DNA from: Crotophaga sulcirostris
Taxonomy: Eukaryota; Chordata; Aves; Cuculiformes; Crotophagidae
DNA: 64,000 bases
Reading direction: 5' to 3'
NCBI GenBank assembly: GCA_013397455.1
Contig: VYZB01000756.1
Coordinates: forward strand, 1-64,000
In this document: positions 37,301 to 50,138 of the stretch, piece by piece
Layout: every line of letters begins with the position of its first letter
Numbering within the stretch: the first letter of the stretch is position 1
Made by a program: the position numbers and the translations under genes
The notes under the pieces: model-generated
What the model was told of the DNA's origin: nothing
The model's database searches: none
What the model saw: only the letters and a program-made list of their open reading frames with translations

Positions 37301-40300
37301 TGGCAAGCTTGTGTGCTGAAGCTTGTGTGTGGTTGCAATAATTTTGTTTTCATAGGAGCCAGAAGGCTTTACAGTGTAGCTTGGGTTTTGCCAGTTTTGT
37401 GTTTTCTTTTGGTTTTTGTTTTTTTTTTTCTTTGGAAAAGGGCTAAAGAGAGAAAAGGAGTGTACATTTATTACTGTATTTTAATCATAAGTCTGACAAC
37501 ATGCTCATTTAATAAGTCTTGAGGTAAAACTCCACCTGTTAGCATAAGCAAAGTTAGAAACTAGATTCTGCAACTTCATCTCTACCATTCATAGTTTGTT
37601 TTCCATAATTGCAGCCAGTGGCACCAAGCTCCCTCTCAGCATGTTTATTTTCTTCTTGGATCTCCTTCCTTGTCATTTTTAACTCTATTACAGTTTGTTA
37701 GCACTGCTGCTTTTTAATTCTTCAAGTACTTAGGCATCTTCAATATTAATTTTCTTAGTAATGGTTGCCAAGTGGATGAAGGGCAAGGATTATGTCTGAC
37801 CTTAGTTCAGCTGGCTTTACTATCAAAAGCGCCACCTCCCCAAAATGCACTTGCTGGTTGGGGGTGAATTGTTGTTGTGTCGTTGTTTGTCGGGCGGTGC
37901 AAGGCAAGGGCCTCCCAGGACACCTGAAAAAGGAGTTGATTTGAAGAATGGCGGCATGCGTGGACAGGCAAGGAAAGTGTTTTGTGCCCCTTTTGCTGTA
38001 TTTCTCAGGACTTCCTTCCTTTTCTGCTGCAGAACACTCATATCCCTTTAAACTCCTATGTTTCCACAGGAGAACATTCCAGCTCTGGCACCTCTTATGT
38101 CTGTTCTGTCTCCAAATGTTAAAGTGAATTAGTCAGTCTTTGCTGATGTACAGAAATATTTTATTTTTTTCTCCAAGTAATTATAAAGTGAAGAAGTCCT
38201 TTTTTTGACCATTGGGGGAATGAGGCTCTTGGAGCTGACCACACTCAGTAATTACTAGTTCAGGGCAAATGCTTTATTTTGGTGCTACATCTCTTATGTG
38301 CATGTGAGGTCTGGTACGTGGGAGTCCCATGTTCCGGAAACCTAAGTTTTGTTTTCCAATTGAAAGAACTTGGCTTCGTTGTAGTAAAGATACACTAGCC
38401 AAAATAAACAGAAAGTCTAAGTATGGGCTATTTTAAGTCCTAAGTTGGATACCAGGATTCTTAAATCATATAGAATTTGCCACAATGGGTTACATCATGA
38501 ATCTGAAGATGCAGGATTTGCCACATCAGATAAATAGGTTATCCACTTAATCCGTTGTATTAGCAAGTTATGAAATTGACAGTATTTGGTTACCAGCAAA
38601 ACTCAAAGGACTGATTGCAGCACCATTTCAGCCTTCTTCACCTGTCTTCTGGAAGGAATAACACAGCAATAAAACAATCACTATTCTACTCTGTAACATT
38701 TTCTTACTTTGTAAATTGCTTCCTTTGTTTATTAGTCTGTTTGCTGTGTCACATGTCTGTGGGACTTCCACTGTCATTCAAAATTTGTTTTGTGAGGAAA
38801 AATTAAAGCTGCTTTGCTCTAGTGATGTCTCTGGTTAACGAGCAGAGGATGTAATGAGTTATTTAAAAATTGGATATGTATAACCTGAAATACTCAGATT
38901 TATGTTCTGTTTGTACTTAATCTCTGACAGTATGTAGGTGAAATAATTCCCTGCTGTAGAATAACCATTAGCATTAACAGTGCTCAAAAAGTCTGAGCTG
39001 AGAAAATGACTTATCATAACGTATTCATAGGGATTTGGCTGTGCTTTCTTCAGGTATTTCCAGTTGTGAGAATTTAAGAGTAGAAGGATGTACTGGAATG
39101 AGCTTCAGGGAGGGGCAGGTTCTATTATGCTATGTGGCTTATCGTAGGGCAAACAGAAAACAGAAGCTGAGTGGAGTTGCTAGCTTTGATGGAATTTGTG
39201 TAAGCTTCAGGTTCTGTTCTAAGATGATTTTGGGCAGGCGAAGGTAATGTAAATTTTGCCATAACTTGGGGTGAATTTTTAAGTAGAGAATTTAATCCAC
39301 AATTCATGCAGTACCTCTTAAAGCACGTTTTCCCTTTGACATATTATGTCCTCAGTATTGTTCATGAAGGATCTAGAAATATAGGCTACTTTATTAATTA
39401 CATCCCATCCTTGCTACCTTTATTTTTGCAGAGTGAAAAGTCACTGTTAAACAAATCTAAATACACTAGTGGTAGTCAGATGTCAAGCAATATTTACATA
39501 GTATGCGGGGATGGAAATGATGAAACATGACAGTTGTCAAATCTAAAATAAATTAATTTACGTTTAGTATAGTTCTATGAAAAGTTTCTAAGGAAAAATA
39601 GTCCCTTAAGGGAAAACTGAGAGACAACAGAGAGATAAAAAGTAAGTTGAGTAGTTTGTATCTGTAAACGTTTGGTGGTGATTTTGTTTCCATATACTGA
39701 AAACCATAAAAAAGATTAAAAATAACATGTTCTAACACTGATTTCTTTTTAAACTTCTGTAATGTTCCTATAAGAAGCCAGTCATGCAACTGTAATGACA
39801 TTAGATTTCTTGGTTTGAATAGGTCAACTCTATCATGAGGAATTTTGCACATGAGATGAGCCCTGCAGCATGTGCCGGGCAGGTGTGCTGATGGTTGCTG
39901 TAGTACGGGGTCTGAATTGGGGATGCTTCCTGTCTAAATCTGTGTATAAATGTAAACATCCAGACCCTTGGGGGCCACAAATTTTGACCTTTGAGAGGAA
40001 ATTATCGAAGTTAGTTTTTCCTATTTCAGTGTGTTCAGTTACCTAGCATTTTGGACTCTGTTTCTTGCACACTGAATGGAAAGAGGTCAGTCTGTTTGGT
40101 GCGAAGACATTGATTGACAGCATGAAGGCTAGTGACCTAAATTACAGCATAAATCTGGTGTCTAATTAAATAATAAAAACGTTTCCTCCATGCTCCCTGA
40201 ATTTTCCTTTGTACATTTCCACTTGAAGTAATTTTTTTTTTTAATGTTTTGCCCTGGGTGAAGTAGGAAAAACAAAAGGTCTGTAAGAGACAAAATCTAG

Positions 40301-40835
40301 AAATGTGACGGGTCTATTCCTGGCCAAAGTATTTTAAGTGTTAGCTGTCTGAAATAATAGTTTTGAGGAGAATGCTCGTTTTAAAGGAGTTTTATAAGAG
40401 GTGACAATATTAACATGCTTGGAGGAAGGGAGAAGGGGAAGTTTTAATTAATGCTAAGCAATTTGTGCCTATTTTTATATAGGTACAAATAATTTTCCAT
40501 TGCTGTCATGTCTGATAATTCCTGAACTCCATGGCATCGGGGAAAAAGCCCTTTCTGGGCTAGAGATGATCCTTTATGGAGACCTAATTGTGCCTCTAAG
40601 CTGCAAATACAACTGCATGTGTCTTAGTGGAGGCTTTATGAGTTTTCAGAAAAAAATAAATCTTGTTGTCTCCCACTTGCTTTTGAGGTTTGAGGCTACA
40701 TCCTCTTACCTGAGAGGAGGTTAAGGAGGGGCACCACCCTCAAGCTCTTCCATTTCAACCAGGTTCACACAACAGGCATCGAGGAACAAAAAAAAACACT
40801 CGTAGCTTGCTTGCACTTTAGATTTTTTTTTTTTG
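37301..40835 (+). other. FRS2: FRS2 intron 1: nothing recognised
   Basis: AT-rich intronic DNA. A weak GC-richer patch at 37860-37980 has a few CpGs but no exon borders I would defend. Confidence 0.45.
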
Positions 40836-41070
40836 ATCGGAGAATTGTTTGATTGGAAAAGACCTTTGAGATCATCGAGTCCAACCGTACATGTCCACTG
40901 CTAAACCAGATCCATGAGCACTTCCATCCACCCATATTTTAAACCCCTCCGGGGATGGTGACTCCACCACCCCCCAGGCAGCCTCTGCCAGTGCCTGACA
41001 ACCCTTTGGGTGAAGAAATTTTCCCTGATGTCTAATCTGAACCTGCCCTGGTGCAACTGGAGGCCATAGC
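40836..41070 (-). mobile_element. CR1 LINE 3' fragment, antisense, distinct subfamily
   Basis: Antisense CR1 signature in order: 'gaaaagacctttgagatcat', 'cgagtccaacc', 'ccggggatggtgactccacc', 'gaagaaattttccctgatgt', 'ctaatctgaacctgccctgg'. The terminal repeat and body differ from the copies at 41347 and 42838, so it is a different subfamily. The right border is approximate; similarity fades after 'ggaggccat'. Confidence 0.85.
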
Positions 41071-41346
41071 TGTACCCACCCTAGGCTCAGTCCAGTATAT
41101 TCGTTCCCACATCCGCTCCAAGGCCTTGCCCATCCCGAGAGATTCTACTATGTCACAGGAAAACGTACCTCCAATCTGGCATGTAGCTTAAGTCCGCAAC
41201 AAGGCAATTGTGAAGGCTTCAGGAAGGCTTCCCAGGAGCCTTCTGATTTTCCTGGGTGGTCTGGTCCCTACTGCTGTTACAACCATCAAACAGAAGGATG
41301 AAATTTGGCTCTCAACCCCATGTATTCCACTTACTCAGGTTATTAT

Positions 41347-41622
41347 ATCACAGTATCACAAGGTTGGAAAGGACCTTTGAGATTGAGTCCAACCTACAAC
41401 CCATCACTAACACCAACTCATCTTCTAAACCATGGCACTAAGTACCTCATCCAATCTCCTCTTAAACACCTCCAGGGATGGCGACTCCACCACCTCCCTG
41501 GGCAGCGCATTGCAAAGGCCGATCACCCTTTCAGTGAAGAATTTCTTCCTAATATCAAGCCTAAACCTCCCCTGATGAAGCTTGAGAACATGTCCTCTTG
41601 TTCTGTCACTGATCTGTCACAT
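41347..41622 (-). mobile_element. CR1 LINE 3' fragment, antisense
   Basis: Opens with the subfamily tip atcacagtatcacaaggttgg, then 'ggaaaggacctttgagat', 'aacaccaactcatcttctaa', 'ccatggcactaagtacctca', 'gactccaccacctccctggg' and 'cctcttgttctgtcac'. Near-colinear with the copy at 42838-43110. It has lost 'catagag' in the first line relative to its sister. Confidence 0.9.
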
Positions 41623-42837
41623 ATCTGCAAGGTCACGCTTTCTGTGAAATAAAGCATTTTTGTTAGGTATTCAAGTGAACTTCTATATTTTTATCGAGAG
41701 CTGTTGCCCTCACAACAGTTGTTCTTGAGTTGAGAATGCTTCATGATGAAAAGTGCCTGACACTGATGACCCATTGATGATGGAGAGTAACATGCAAGTT
41801 AGAAATTTTTCCTTTTGTGATAGTGTCTTTTACATGGTAGATATAAATAGAAACATGGTACAATTTGAGTTTGAAACAGCTTGTGGTGTCTGTTCTTCCC
41901 AAGTTCTAAAAACTTAAGAAGAAAACATGCTAGCCACTTCTAAATTTTCTTACTCCCACAAATGTTGATTTCAGCAGAAAACTTTTTTCTTAAGTAACAG
42001 GTGCCTTTACATACATGGATCTTGTTCCTAATTAACTAACTTTATTATAGAGGCCCCAAAATGAGGAGGAAAAAAAGTGGTTAGTCTCTTGCTTTGTCAC
42101 TGTTATGACCAGGTAACATTAAATTGAAAAGAGTTAGCAAACAGAACTCTGCAGCTAAAAGAACAACTTGAAAAAGTGGATTTGAAAATATCTGAGAACT
42201 TGTATTTAAAAAAAAAAAAGTTTGCCATTCTGACTGTCCCCTAGGCAATAACTTGAAATTATTTCACAGAAGGCAGCTTTGATATTGAAACAGTCCTCAG
42301 GACCAATGACAACCACTACATTGTCTGTTCCCTCCACTCTTCCCCAAATTATGGGGCTTTTCCCTTTAAAAAATTTCAGGATTTCTCCCAAGATTGTCAA
42401 GTACAACTAATTTCTATTTTTTGTTTTAATTGATTAATATGAACATTAATTATGAAATTAAGAAAGAAGCAGATGTTGAAACAATTCATATAACTTGCAT
42501 TTAAAGAGTGTGTTAATAAAACTTTAAATTGAATATTGTCTTTCTGTTTCAGTCTTCGATAGTGAACAGCTGTGAGAACCCAATTCTATAGTTCTGAAAT
42601 CCACTAGTATTATACTGCTGATGCAGCTGAAAAATATCCCAAATGGATTTAATTTTTGAATTTTCTGAACTGTAATGATAGGTTTCAGTGTTGGTATCAA
42701 ACATGGTGGCTGACATGTTTCAAGTTTAGGTAAACCATGGCTAACACTTCACAATGGTTATGCAACGCATTTTGAGAAGTGTATTCTAGGAAGTAGGAGA
42801 GTTTAAACTATGAAGGTTACATCCTTGTGTTGTTATT

Positions 42838-43110
42838 CACAGTATCACAGTATCACAAGGTTGGAAAGGACCTCTGAGATCATAGAGTCCAACCTATAAC
42901 CCAACACTAACACCAACTCATCATGTAAACCATGGCACTAAGCGCCTCATCCAATCTCCTCTTAAAGACCTCCAGGGTTGGTGACTCCACCACCTCCCTG
43001 GGCAGCGCATTCCAGTGGCTAACTACCCTTTCAGTGAAGAGCTTTTCCTAACATCAAGCCTAAACTTTCCCTGACGAAGCTTGAGTCCATGTCCTCTAGT
43101 TCTGTCACTT
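42838..43110 (-). mobile_element. CR1 LINE 3' fragment, antisense, same subfamily as 41347
   Basis: Starts with a doubled 8-bp tip (cacagtatcacagtatcaca) and shares the full body of the 41347 copy, including 'aaccatggcactaagc', 'cctcatccaatctcctctta' and 'ctgggcagcgcattcc'. Truncated at the same region, 'tctgtcact', suggesting similar reverse-transcription stops. About 1.2 kb of unique DNA separates the two copies. Confidence 0.9.
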
Positions 43111-46100
43111 ATTAAAGACAAAAGAAACATGAAGGCAATTTCAAGTTTTAAAAATAATTAACAATTTGAGAAATATTATTCTACTCACTATGCTAAATAG
43201 AATTGTTTAAACAAATGAGTGCAAAAGGTTAAGCACTCCTGGTGTTGATTTATCCATCTGTCAGTGAGTTTGCAATTTAAATATACCTCCAAAACTCACA
43301 GCATTTGGTTTGTTTTTTATTATAACAGCTATATTTCCAGCAAAATAGGGGCTTCATAATACTTTTTTTTTATTCTACCTTTTTAAGAAAATACTTTGAA
43401 TAAGAGTAGGAAGTAAAAGTGCAGAGGAGTTCAGTGTTCTAGTGGCTGGGATTATGCTTTTATTTTTTAAAGATAGCATAGACCAACTAAAACAGTTTTT
43501 TAAAATGCTCAGTGCTGACACTTTAAAAGTAGATGTAGTCTTCTAAATTGGACAAATGAGACTGTTATAGGCAAAAATGACAGTATGAGTGTGTGTTTAT
43601 ATTGCTAGCTGTGATCAAACAGTTATCAAGTGCTTGATAATATTTGAATTAATAGATTGAAATACTTGTTAGGCAGTTACCCCACTGAATTCATAGGGCT
43701 TTCTTGATATTGAAATTTCCGAAAGAGGAAAAAGACCTAGTTATATTTAATTTTTTAACTACATTTTTGTGTGTTTTAAAATGCCTTGAAATTATGTCAA
43801 TGCACTTTAGTTATGTTTCTGCTCTTGACTTATTGGTTTGAAAGCAGTACCTGCAGAGGATCTAGCACTGTGGCAGCTAATGGTTTGAAAGGCCACTTTT
43901 TCATTTGAAAAGAATATGTGTAAAAGATCGATTTACAGACAAGGCACCTCTGCTTCTCCCTGCCTCTTCTGAGGAATGCTACGGTCTAGGGCTTTTCCTT
44001 CCCTGATTTTTAAGAGGTGTATGCTAGGCATTAATGCATAGAGAAAATACCCCCCAAAGTTAATGTTTGATTCTGCAACCAGAGCATGCAGAACTAAGTT
44101 AATGCCAGTTTTTAGATCAGTTTTGTAATTATGAGCTGACTTTAATGGGTCGACCACTTATGAGCGAAAGGAGGAGTGCGATTGCAGCTTGTCCATGTGG
44201 CCTTTTTCACACGAGGGGAATGTGTGAATTGTTCAGACCGTTCCTAACCTGGGGACATTGCAGAATTGCAAGTGTTAGAATTTCTGCAAGCTTCTGACTG
44301 TGACTGTTTTATTAAAAAGGTAAAAAAGAGTATCTGCTGTCTTTCTTGTCTTCCTTGCCTTTTGAGAGATCATCATTGCTTGTTGCCGCTGCTTAGTCTG
44401 TGAGGGAGAGAGTTATGTTTTACTTTACAAAGCCAAATAATAAATCTTGCTGAAGTTGTGGCAGTTCGTAACTTTCACTCCTGTTAACAAGGCTTAGATA
44501 AGTGCTGGTCCTGGTGTGTCTTGCCTGGGGTTTTTACCTTGCAGTGCTGTAGTGAATGTGTTGGGAAGAAGCAGAAAATACTCTCCACCCCCTTCCTGCT
44601 CCTTGGATGACTGCATCCAGCCACCACTGATGCTTCGTGATTGGGAAATTACAGTTCCTAAATTTGACATCGTAGACATAACTGAAAAGATCAACTTTTA
44701 GGATTGTGACTGTGAAAATGTTTGCGTCTCCTTGTATGTTTAAGTTTGGGTAAATATTTTGCAATCTGGGAAGATTTAAGAAAATCCCAACCCGAGTGAA
44801 CAGCCAACTTGTAATTGGAAACAACTGGTTAGAGAATTTTGTTATTACTTTACATTTAAAAGAAGTTAGGTGCTATAAATTTGCGTGTTCTCTTTTATCT
44901 GTTAAAACCTCTGTTACATCATTAAATAATCATTCTTAGGTAGCTGAAACAGGCTGGTCTGCTTTAGTAGACAAACCATGTGAAGGCTTTAAAACTTTGC
45001 TAGGAAAATATCAGGGTAAATACCAGTGCAAACACACCTGCATTAGTGTAGCTTGCCTGTTGAAAATTTTTAATTTTATTATTTGTAAGATTCCACCAGA
45101 GTGGGTGGGTCAAGCATTCTGCTCCCTTTTTTCTTTCTCCCATCTTGAAGATTTTAGCAGGGAATTTAGAAAATTAAGTAAATCCCAGTAATTAGTGAAG
45201 GGACTAAGTTTTCTGAAAACTGGACAGAGGTGACTAAGGCTACAATCCCATCCCCAGCTGGCTCTGGCAGTAGCTACATGCTCAGTTGAGCTGGTTTGGT
45301 GTGCTAAGCCAACAAAAATCCAACCTGACCAAAAAGCCATAGTTAAATAATACCAGCTAGATTGGTTCATCACAGAACAAATGCCTGTGCGTGTTGCAGA
45401 GGAATGGGTTCTGAATACAACTGTATAAAATTTTGTCCAACATCAAGAAAACTTATGGCTGCAGGGCAAATAGATGATGGGAAGGGCATGTGATTTGCTG
45501 CAAGTTCCTGATACTAAATACCACTTAACGCCTGGCAGAGAATCTTTATTTAGTATATGTATGCAGCTAGACATAACCTATCAAACAGTTCAGTAAGTTT
45601 ATCCTTCTGTTCCTTTGTGAAATCTAGATTTTAGTTTCAAGTTAAATACAAGTTGTTAATTATTTCTTTTTTTAACATCTTATGACAGCGCACTCAAAAA
45701 ATTATGCTGAGTCCATGTCATCTTTTATGTTGACTAGAATGGCTTTATAGGGTCAGATTTTGAAGCACTGGTTTGTCCAGTATCCTATTTCTAACAGCAA
45801 ATAGTAAATTCTGACAGCTAATGTTAAATTTATAGGGAAGGGAATAGTAAGAAGGAGCATTTTATGATCATTCCCTAAGACCCTTCTAAATATCTGCAGC
45901 TTAGAGACTTTTTAAGCCATATGTAACATCCTTGAGTTCTTCATGGGGCTTGTGTTTGTGCAGTTACTTTCTAAATCTTTAAAATTTGGAAACTCTTTCC
46001 CATAAGACGTTGTGGATCACAGTTTAACTACCTACCACATGCAAAAAGTACTTTTGTGTAGTCTTTTTGAACCTTCCCCTTAATAATATCAACTGCTCCT

Positions 46101-47450
46101 CCTTAATGCTTGCATTTGGAAAATAGTTGTGTTTTATTTACCTTCTCCATGTAACTCTGTGCTCTGTACATCTTTTCTGTCCTGTGTGGTCTATTTTTTT
46201 TCTAGGCTGAGCAGTCCAAGTAGCATTTTTCTGGTTTGATTCTACCTTTTTTGACAGGAAGAGGCACAATTGCATACATTATTACATTTGTGGGTACACT
46301 GTGGATTTGTATGGTAGAATTGTATTTTTTATTTTGGTTCTTTTAGTTCTTTCTGGAAAACTCTGTTTCATTTACTTTTGTAGTTGTCAAGCTAGTGTTT
46401 TCATTGAACTGTATGACTACATGACTGAGCTTTCCTAACAGATAGATCTCCTTTGCTTGGTATATTATTTTGCATTTACCAGTATTGAATTTCTGCTGTT
46501 CTCTTGCACAGTTCCTCCACAGTAACAGTGTTCTGCAACTGTTATAATGCCTAGGACTTGGGATGAGTTTGGGACTACGTTATATTACTATGCAAAAAAG
46601 AAGAATACTCTGGGTTCCCAAAATGCTTTTAATCCAGGTACAAGGCAGGGGCTGGCAGGTGAATAGAAAGAATTGCTGCAGTATTGATAAGCAGAGCACA
46701 GGCATCCTGAAAGGCTGGTAAAAAAAGGCATATAATAAAGTATTTTTCTGAGAATTTAGCTCTTCTCTTGAGTTGAAGCAGTGTCAAAGGAAACATCAAA
46801 TGCTTGTCTGGCAACATTACAGTTGGAGAATGGGGGCTGCCAACTGTTTGTCTGATGGAAGTAGCAGTTGAGTTTTCAGTGTTAAATGTGAGTGGATAGC
46901 CAGTAAAAGAGTAACCTGGGGGGAAGTGGAAGGCAAGCAATTTATGGTTAATGTTGTGAGCAAGAATCAGGAGGGAAGCAGAGAAAGGTTGATGTGTTAG
47001 CTATACAAGTCAGCATTTGTGTATGTTCAGTATTATAAGCAAGAGGGAGTTAAGCAGATTCAGTTGTATGTATTCTTCTGTTTGTCTGATGTGGTTTGGT
47101 TCAGTATGTGCTAAGCATAACGGGAGCTTCGTGTCTGTCATTTCCACACTCTAAACTGGGGAAGGAGTGAGTGGAGGATGAGTGAAGTCCTCGGTGTGAG
47201 AGGCTACACTGCAGAAAGGGACACCAGATTATTTTCTTCCAAGACCCAGGTAGATATTGAAATGCTGGGGAAGCTCCAAAGATCAGCCTCTTGTCTAAAA
47301 CTCCGCTTATGATGCATCCTAGCCATGCAGACCTCACTTGACATAATACTGCCAAGTTTTTTTTTTAAATCATATGTATTTTCACTAGTTTACGCACTGA
47401 CATCTTAAAACCAAGAAAAATAAAATTTTTATGTACTCTTCTAGTTCTAG
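43111..47450 (+). other. FRS2: FRS2 intron 1, right end: nothing recognised
   Basis: AT-rich intronic DNA. A GC-richer patch at 45230-45320 contains ttgagctggtttgg-like sequence that faintly resembles 15525-15545, but not enough to call a repeat. The intron ends with the acceptor ctcttctagttctag at 47436-47450. Confidence 0.5.
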
Positions 47451-47550
47451 GTCAAATGATCAGATCTGTGACAAGACAGCATGACACTTTGAGTATGACA
47501 GAAGCCCTGATGCTGCAGCAGAGGCTGGGAATATTAATGGCCAAATCTAG
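47451..47550 (+). other. FRS2: FRS2 5' UTR exon
   Basis: A 100-nt segment with an acceptor (cttctagttctag, AG at 47449-47450) and a consensus donor (tctag|gtgagt, GT at 47551-47552). It is GC-balanced and lies 2.5 kb left of the exon with the start codon, in the position where FRS2 genes have a non-coding exon. Every ATG in it that lies in the long frame belongs to the upstream ORF described separately; another ATG (atgacactttga) opens a three-codon ORF. Its use is inferred from splice signals and position, not from transcript data. Confidence 0.75.
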
Positions 47551-50046
47551 GTGAGTGATGTTTAATTCTGCCAGTTCCCTAGCTGTTTCATTTCTTCCTT
47601 ATAGCCTTGGTTCATGTCTCTCCTTTGAAGCAGCATCGCAGTTCCTGTTTTTCTGATGTATTAATGTTAGAATATATTGGAGACAGAGTAATGAGCTTGT
47701 ATGATTATTGACTACATACCCTTTCTCTGTCGTTCTTGAGGTACAGCTGCTATACTTCATACATCTTCGTATACTACAGCTTTCTACTTGGAACTCTAGT
47801 GATTTTTCCCGAACTGCTTTGCAGTTAAGATTTTTTGTTCTTTTTTAAGTTTGCAGACACTTGCCTCCAACAGATTTGATCAGTTATTTTATGCTGGATG
47901 CGAAGCAAGCCATGATACTAACAGCATGCTGCTATCCAGTTGTTTCCATTTTGTAAAAACATTTGGGGAGGTGTTAAGACTGGGCTTTATTACATGCAAG
48001 CATCTGTGCCTGAAGGCTGCTAGAAGCATCTGCAGCTGACTGCTGCACGGACCAATTTATGTATTCATTGTTAATCTGCACTGCAGCTATTGTCAGCTGT
48101 TGCTCTTTATAGCAGAGAATTCTTCGGATAAATAGGGTAGCATCAGTACGCTAAGACCAACATCTGAACTGCAGTGAGGCATTGTGGGGTGCCAGGGTAG
48201 GAAAATAATATTAGGTTTTATTACCTGTATCTCCCTTTCTAAACAAATCAAGCAGAATTCATAGGAAAAAAAAGGTATGGATAAAATAACAATGGGATAT
48301 ATGTGTGAAGACTATTGAAAATAGTCTGTAATTTTGAGTGATTGGGCTGATTAATAAAATTCAGGACATCTCTTCCCTATGCAAAACAGTTACATGTAGC
48401 ATAGTGTCTCTCTGCAACAGTAGAAGCAACCAACCCCCCGGTTTCATGTGAAGTTAAGAAAAAAACCTGCCAAATTAGTGCATGCATTTGCATTACAGCC
48501 AGAAATTACATTAGAGAATCCATGATTTTGACTACATTTCTGATGCTCTGCCTCTTTCTGACTGGATTAATCCAAGCCACATTGTTACTGTTATTCTTTC
48601 AAGTTATTCATTTCACCTCTGCAGGGTTTTAGTGGCAGGTTTGTACATACTTGGACAGTCTCTAGGTTAGCAGTATCTCTTTTGGGTGGCTTTTCTGCTC
48701 AAGAAGAGGGGAAGAGTTAGCTGCCCTTCATTGTATTCCTTGCCCCTTATTTCTCAGCAGACTAAAGTGCTACTTGGATACTGTTACTGCATGCTAATAC
48801 AAATGCCTGTCTAGAAAGCAGGTCCTGGTTTTCTTAAGGCGACGTCAGAATTTTTCCCCTTTAGTTACGAAAAGTTATCAGCCAGTTGTGTCTTCCTTCT
48901 TGATTCCTAATGTCATATCTCTTGTTGACTTTCAGGATTTTGCCCCACTTTTCGTTTGTGTAGTGAGAATTTTAGTTCGTATCCAATGTAAGGATGATGT
49001 AAATGGGTTAAGTTTTCTTTTGTCTGATTTCTTGTATTTAAGAAAAATGAGACTTGCCACTCTCTGCAAGGGAAGAGAAGCAAGTTGTGAGACTCAGTTT
49101 GGTGAACATTTTATCCTGCTGTTTTGTGAAAGTTGTACCATACATACAAAAATCTCTAAATGGAAATATCAAAACTATGCAGTATTTAATTTTTGGCTTC
49201 CTTGATTTCACCATACTGTTCTGTTAGTTGAATATTTTACTGTTTTGTAGGAAATGGAGCAGACTGTGTAACACAATTCAAATGGAACTTAATAGAAATA
49301 AAAAAAACCCCAAGATTTAAAATATTGGTGTTGAATATGGGTTTTTTTTCCTTCCCTTGACTTCAATTACATAGTTTTATGTACACTGCTATACGGGAAG
49401 TATTTAAAAGTGGAAGCACAGAGCCTCACTGCACGGCTGCCAGCGCAGGGCTGCCTGCAGGCCTGGAACGCCTCCACCCTCTGTTGCAAAGCCAGCTCCA
49501 GAGCTGCCAAAGCCAGGGCAGTCTTTCAGGACTGCCATGCGGGCTCCTGGTGGTGCCTGTGCCTGGTAACCTCCAACAGCCCAGAGCTTGTACAAGTGTC
49601 ACTAGGGCTCTGCTCAGCAGTCAAAGCCCGGGAGCGCTCAGTTAGACAGAACTGGGATCCAGGTAGTTGCCTTGTTTTAAGGATCCTGGTTTAGGAGATG
49701 AGAATTGCACCCAGTAAACTGTTGGGTTTTGTTTTCCTCTAAGCTACTACCATGGGAATTAAGGTGACAAATCAAATCAGTCTGTTTGGTAGTAACCTTA
49801 AGTTGAATTATTGGTAGGACTTTTAACAGCTTGGTGTTGCCATTCCTTAATGCCAAATCTAAGATAACTTTAAAAAAATATTTGTAATATTTATGTCGAT
49901 TTTTTGTTACTTATGACTACAAAATTCATCATGAAGAATTGCAATTTTAGAGAGCAATTCATGTTGAGTTGTTTTGTTGTTAATACTCTGTTTTTACTTC
50001 AAGTAAACAATCATTTGAGTTTATTTGGGTTTTTTTTCCCCTTTAG
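47551..50046 (+). other. FRS2: FRS2 intron between 5' UTR exon and first coding exon
   Basis: A 2496-bp intron, gtgagt to ctttag. It is AT-rich except for the GC-rich island at 49401-49662. Confidence 0.7.
49401..49662 (+). promoter_or_regulatory. Possible intronic alternative promoter/exon
   Basis: A TATA-like box, tatttaaaag (49401-49410), is followed by a ~240-bp GC-rich, CpG-containing stretch ending at a reasonable donor (atccag|gtagtt, GT at 49663-49664). If used, it could splice to 50047 and give a short FRS2 5' leader without the upstream ORF. Open frames run through it on both strands but resemble nothing known. Alternatives are a decayed LTR or a retroposed fragment. Confidence 0.25.
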
Positions 50047-50072
50047 AGATCACATGGTCTTTTAAAGAAGTC

Positions 50073-50138
50073 ATGGGTAGCTGTTGTAGCTGTCCAGATA
50101 AAGAAACTGTCCCAGATAACCATCGAAACAAGTTTAAG
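50073..50138 (+). CDS. FRS2: FRS2 coding exon 1 (residues 1-22)
   Basis: The exon starts at 50047 (acceptor ttccccttttag-like, AG at 50045-50046) with 26 nt of 5' UTR, then codes MGSCCSCPDK and on to KFK. The donor is aag|gtaagc at 50139. It ends in phase 0. It supplies the membrane anchor and the first part of the PTB region. Confidence 0.97.

Larger units (their letters stand above)
47456..50065 (+). promoter_or_regulatory. FRS2: Upstream ORF, 37 codons, spliced over two exons
   Basis: If the exon 47451-47550 is spliced to 50047, an ATG at 47456 opens a frame of 37 codons plus TAA (95 nt in the first exon, 19 nt in the second; stop at 50063-50065). It begins MIRSVTRQHDTLSMTEALML and ends DHMVF. 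The stop lies 7 nt before the FRS2 ATG at 50073, which is in another frame. The first ATG has a weak context. The in-frame ATG at codon 14 has A at -3. Such an arrangement usually lowers translation of the main frame and allows reinitiation only poorly because the gap is so short. The frame is also open upstream of 47456 to the exon edge, so it may begin earlier. Coding capacity is seen in the sequence; regulatory effect is inferred. Confidence 0.5.
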
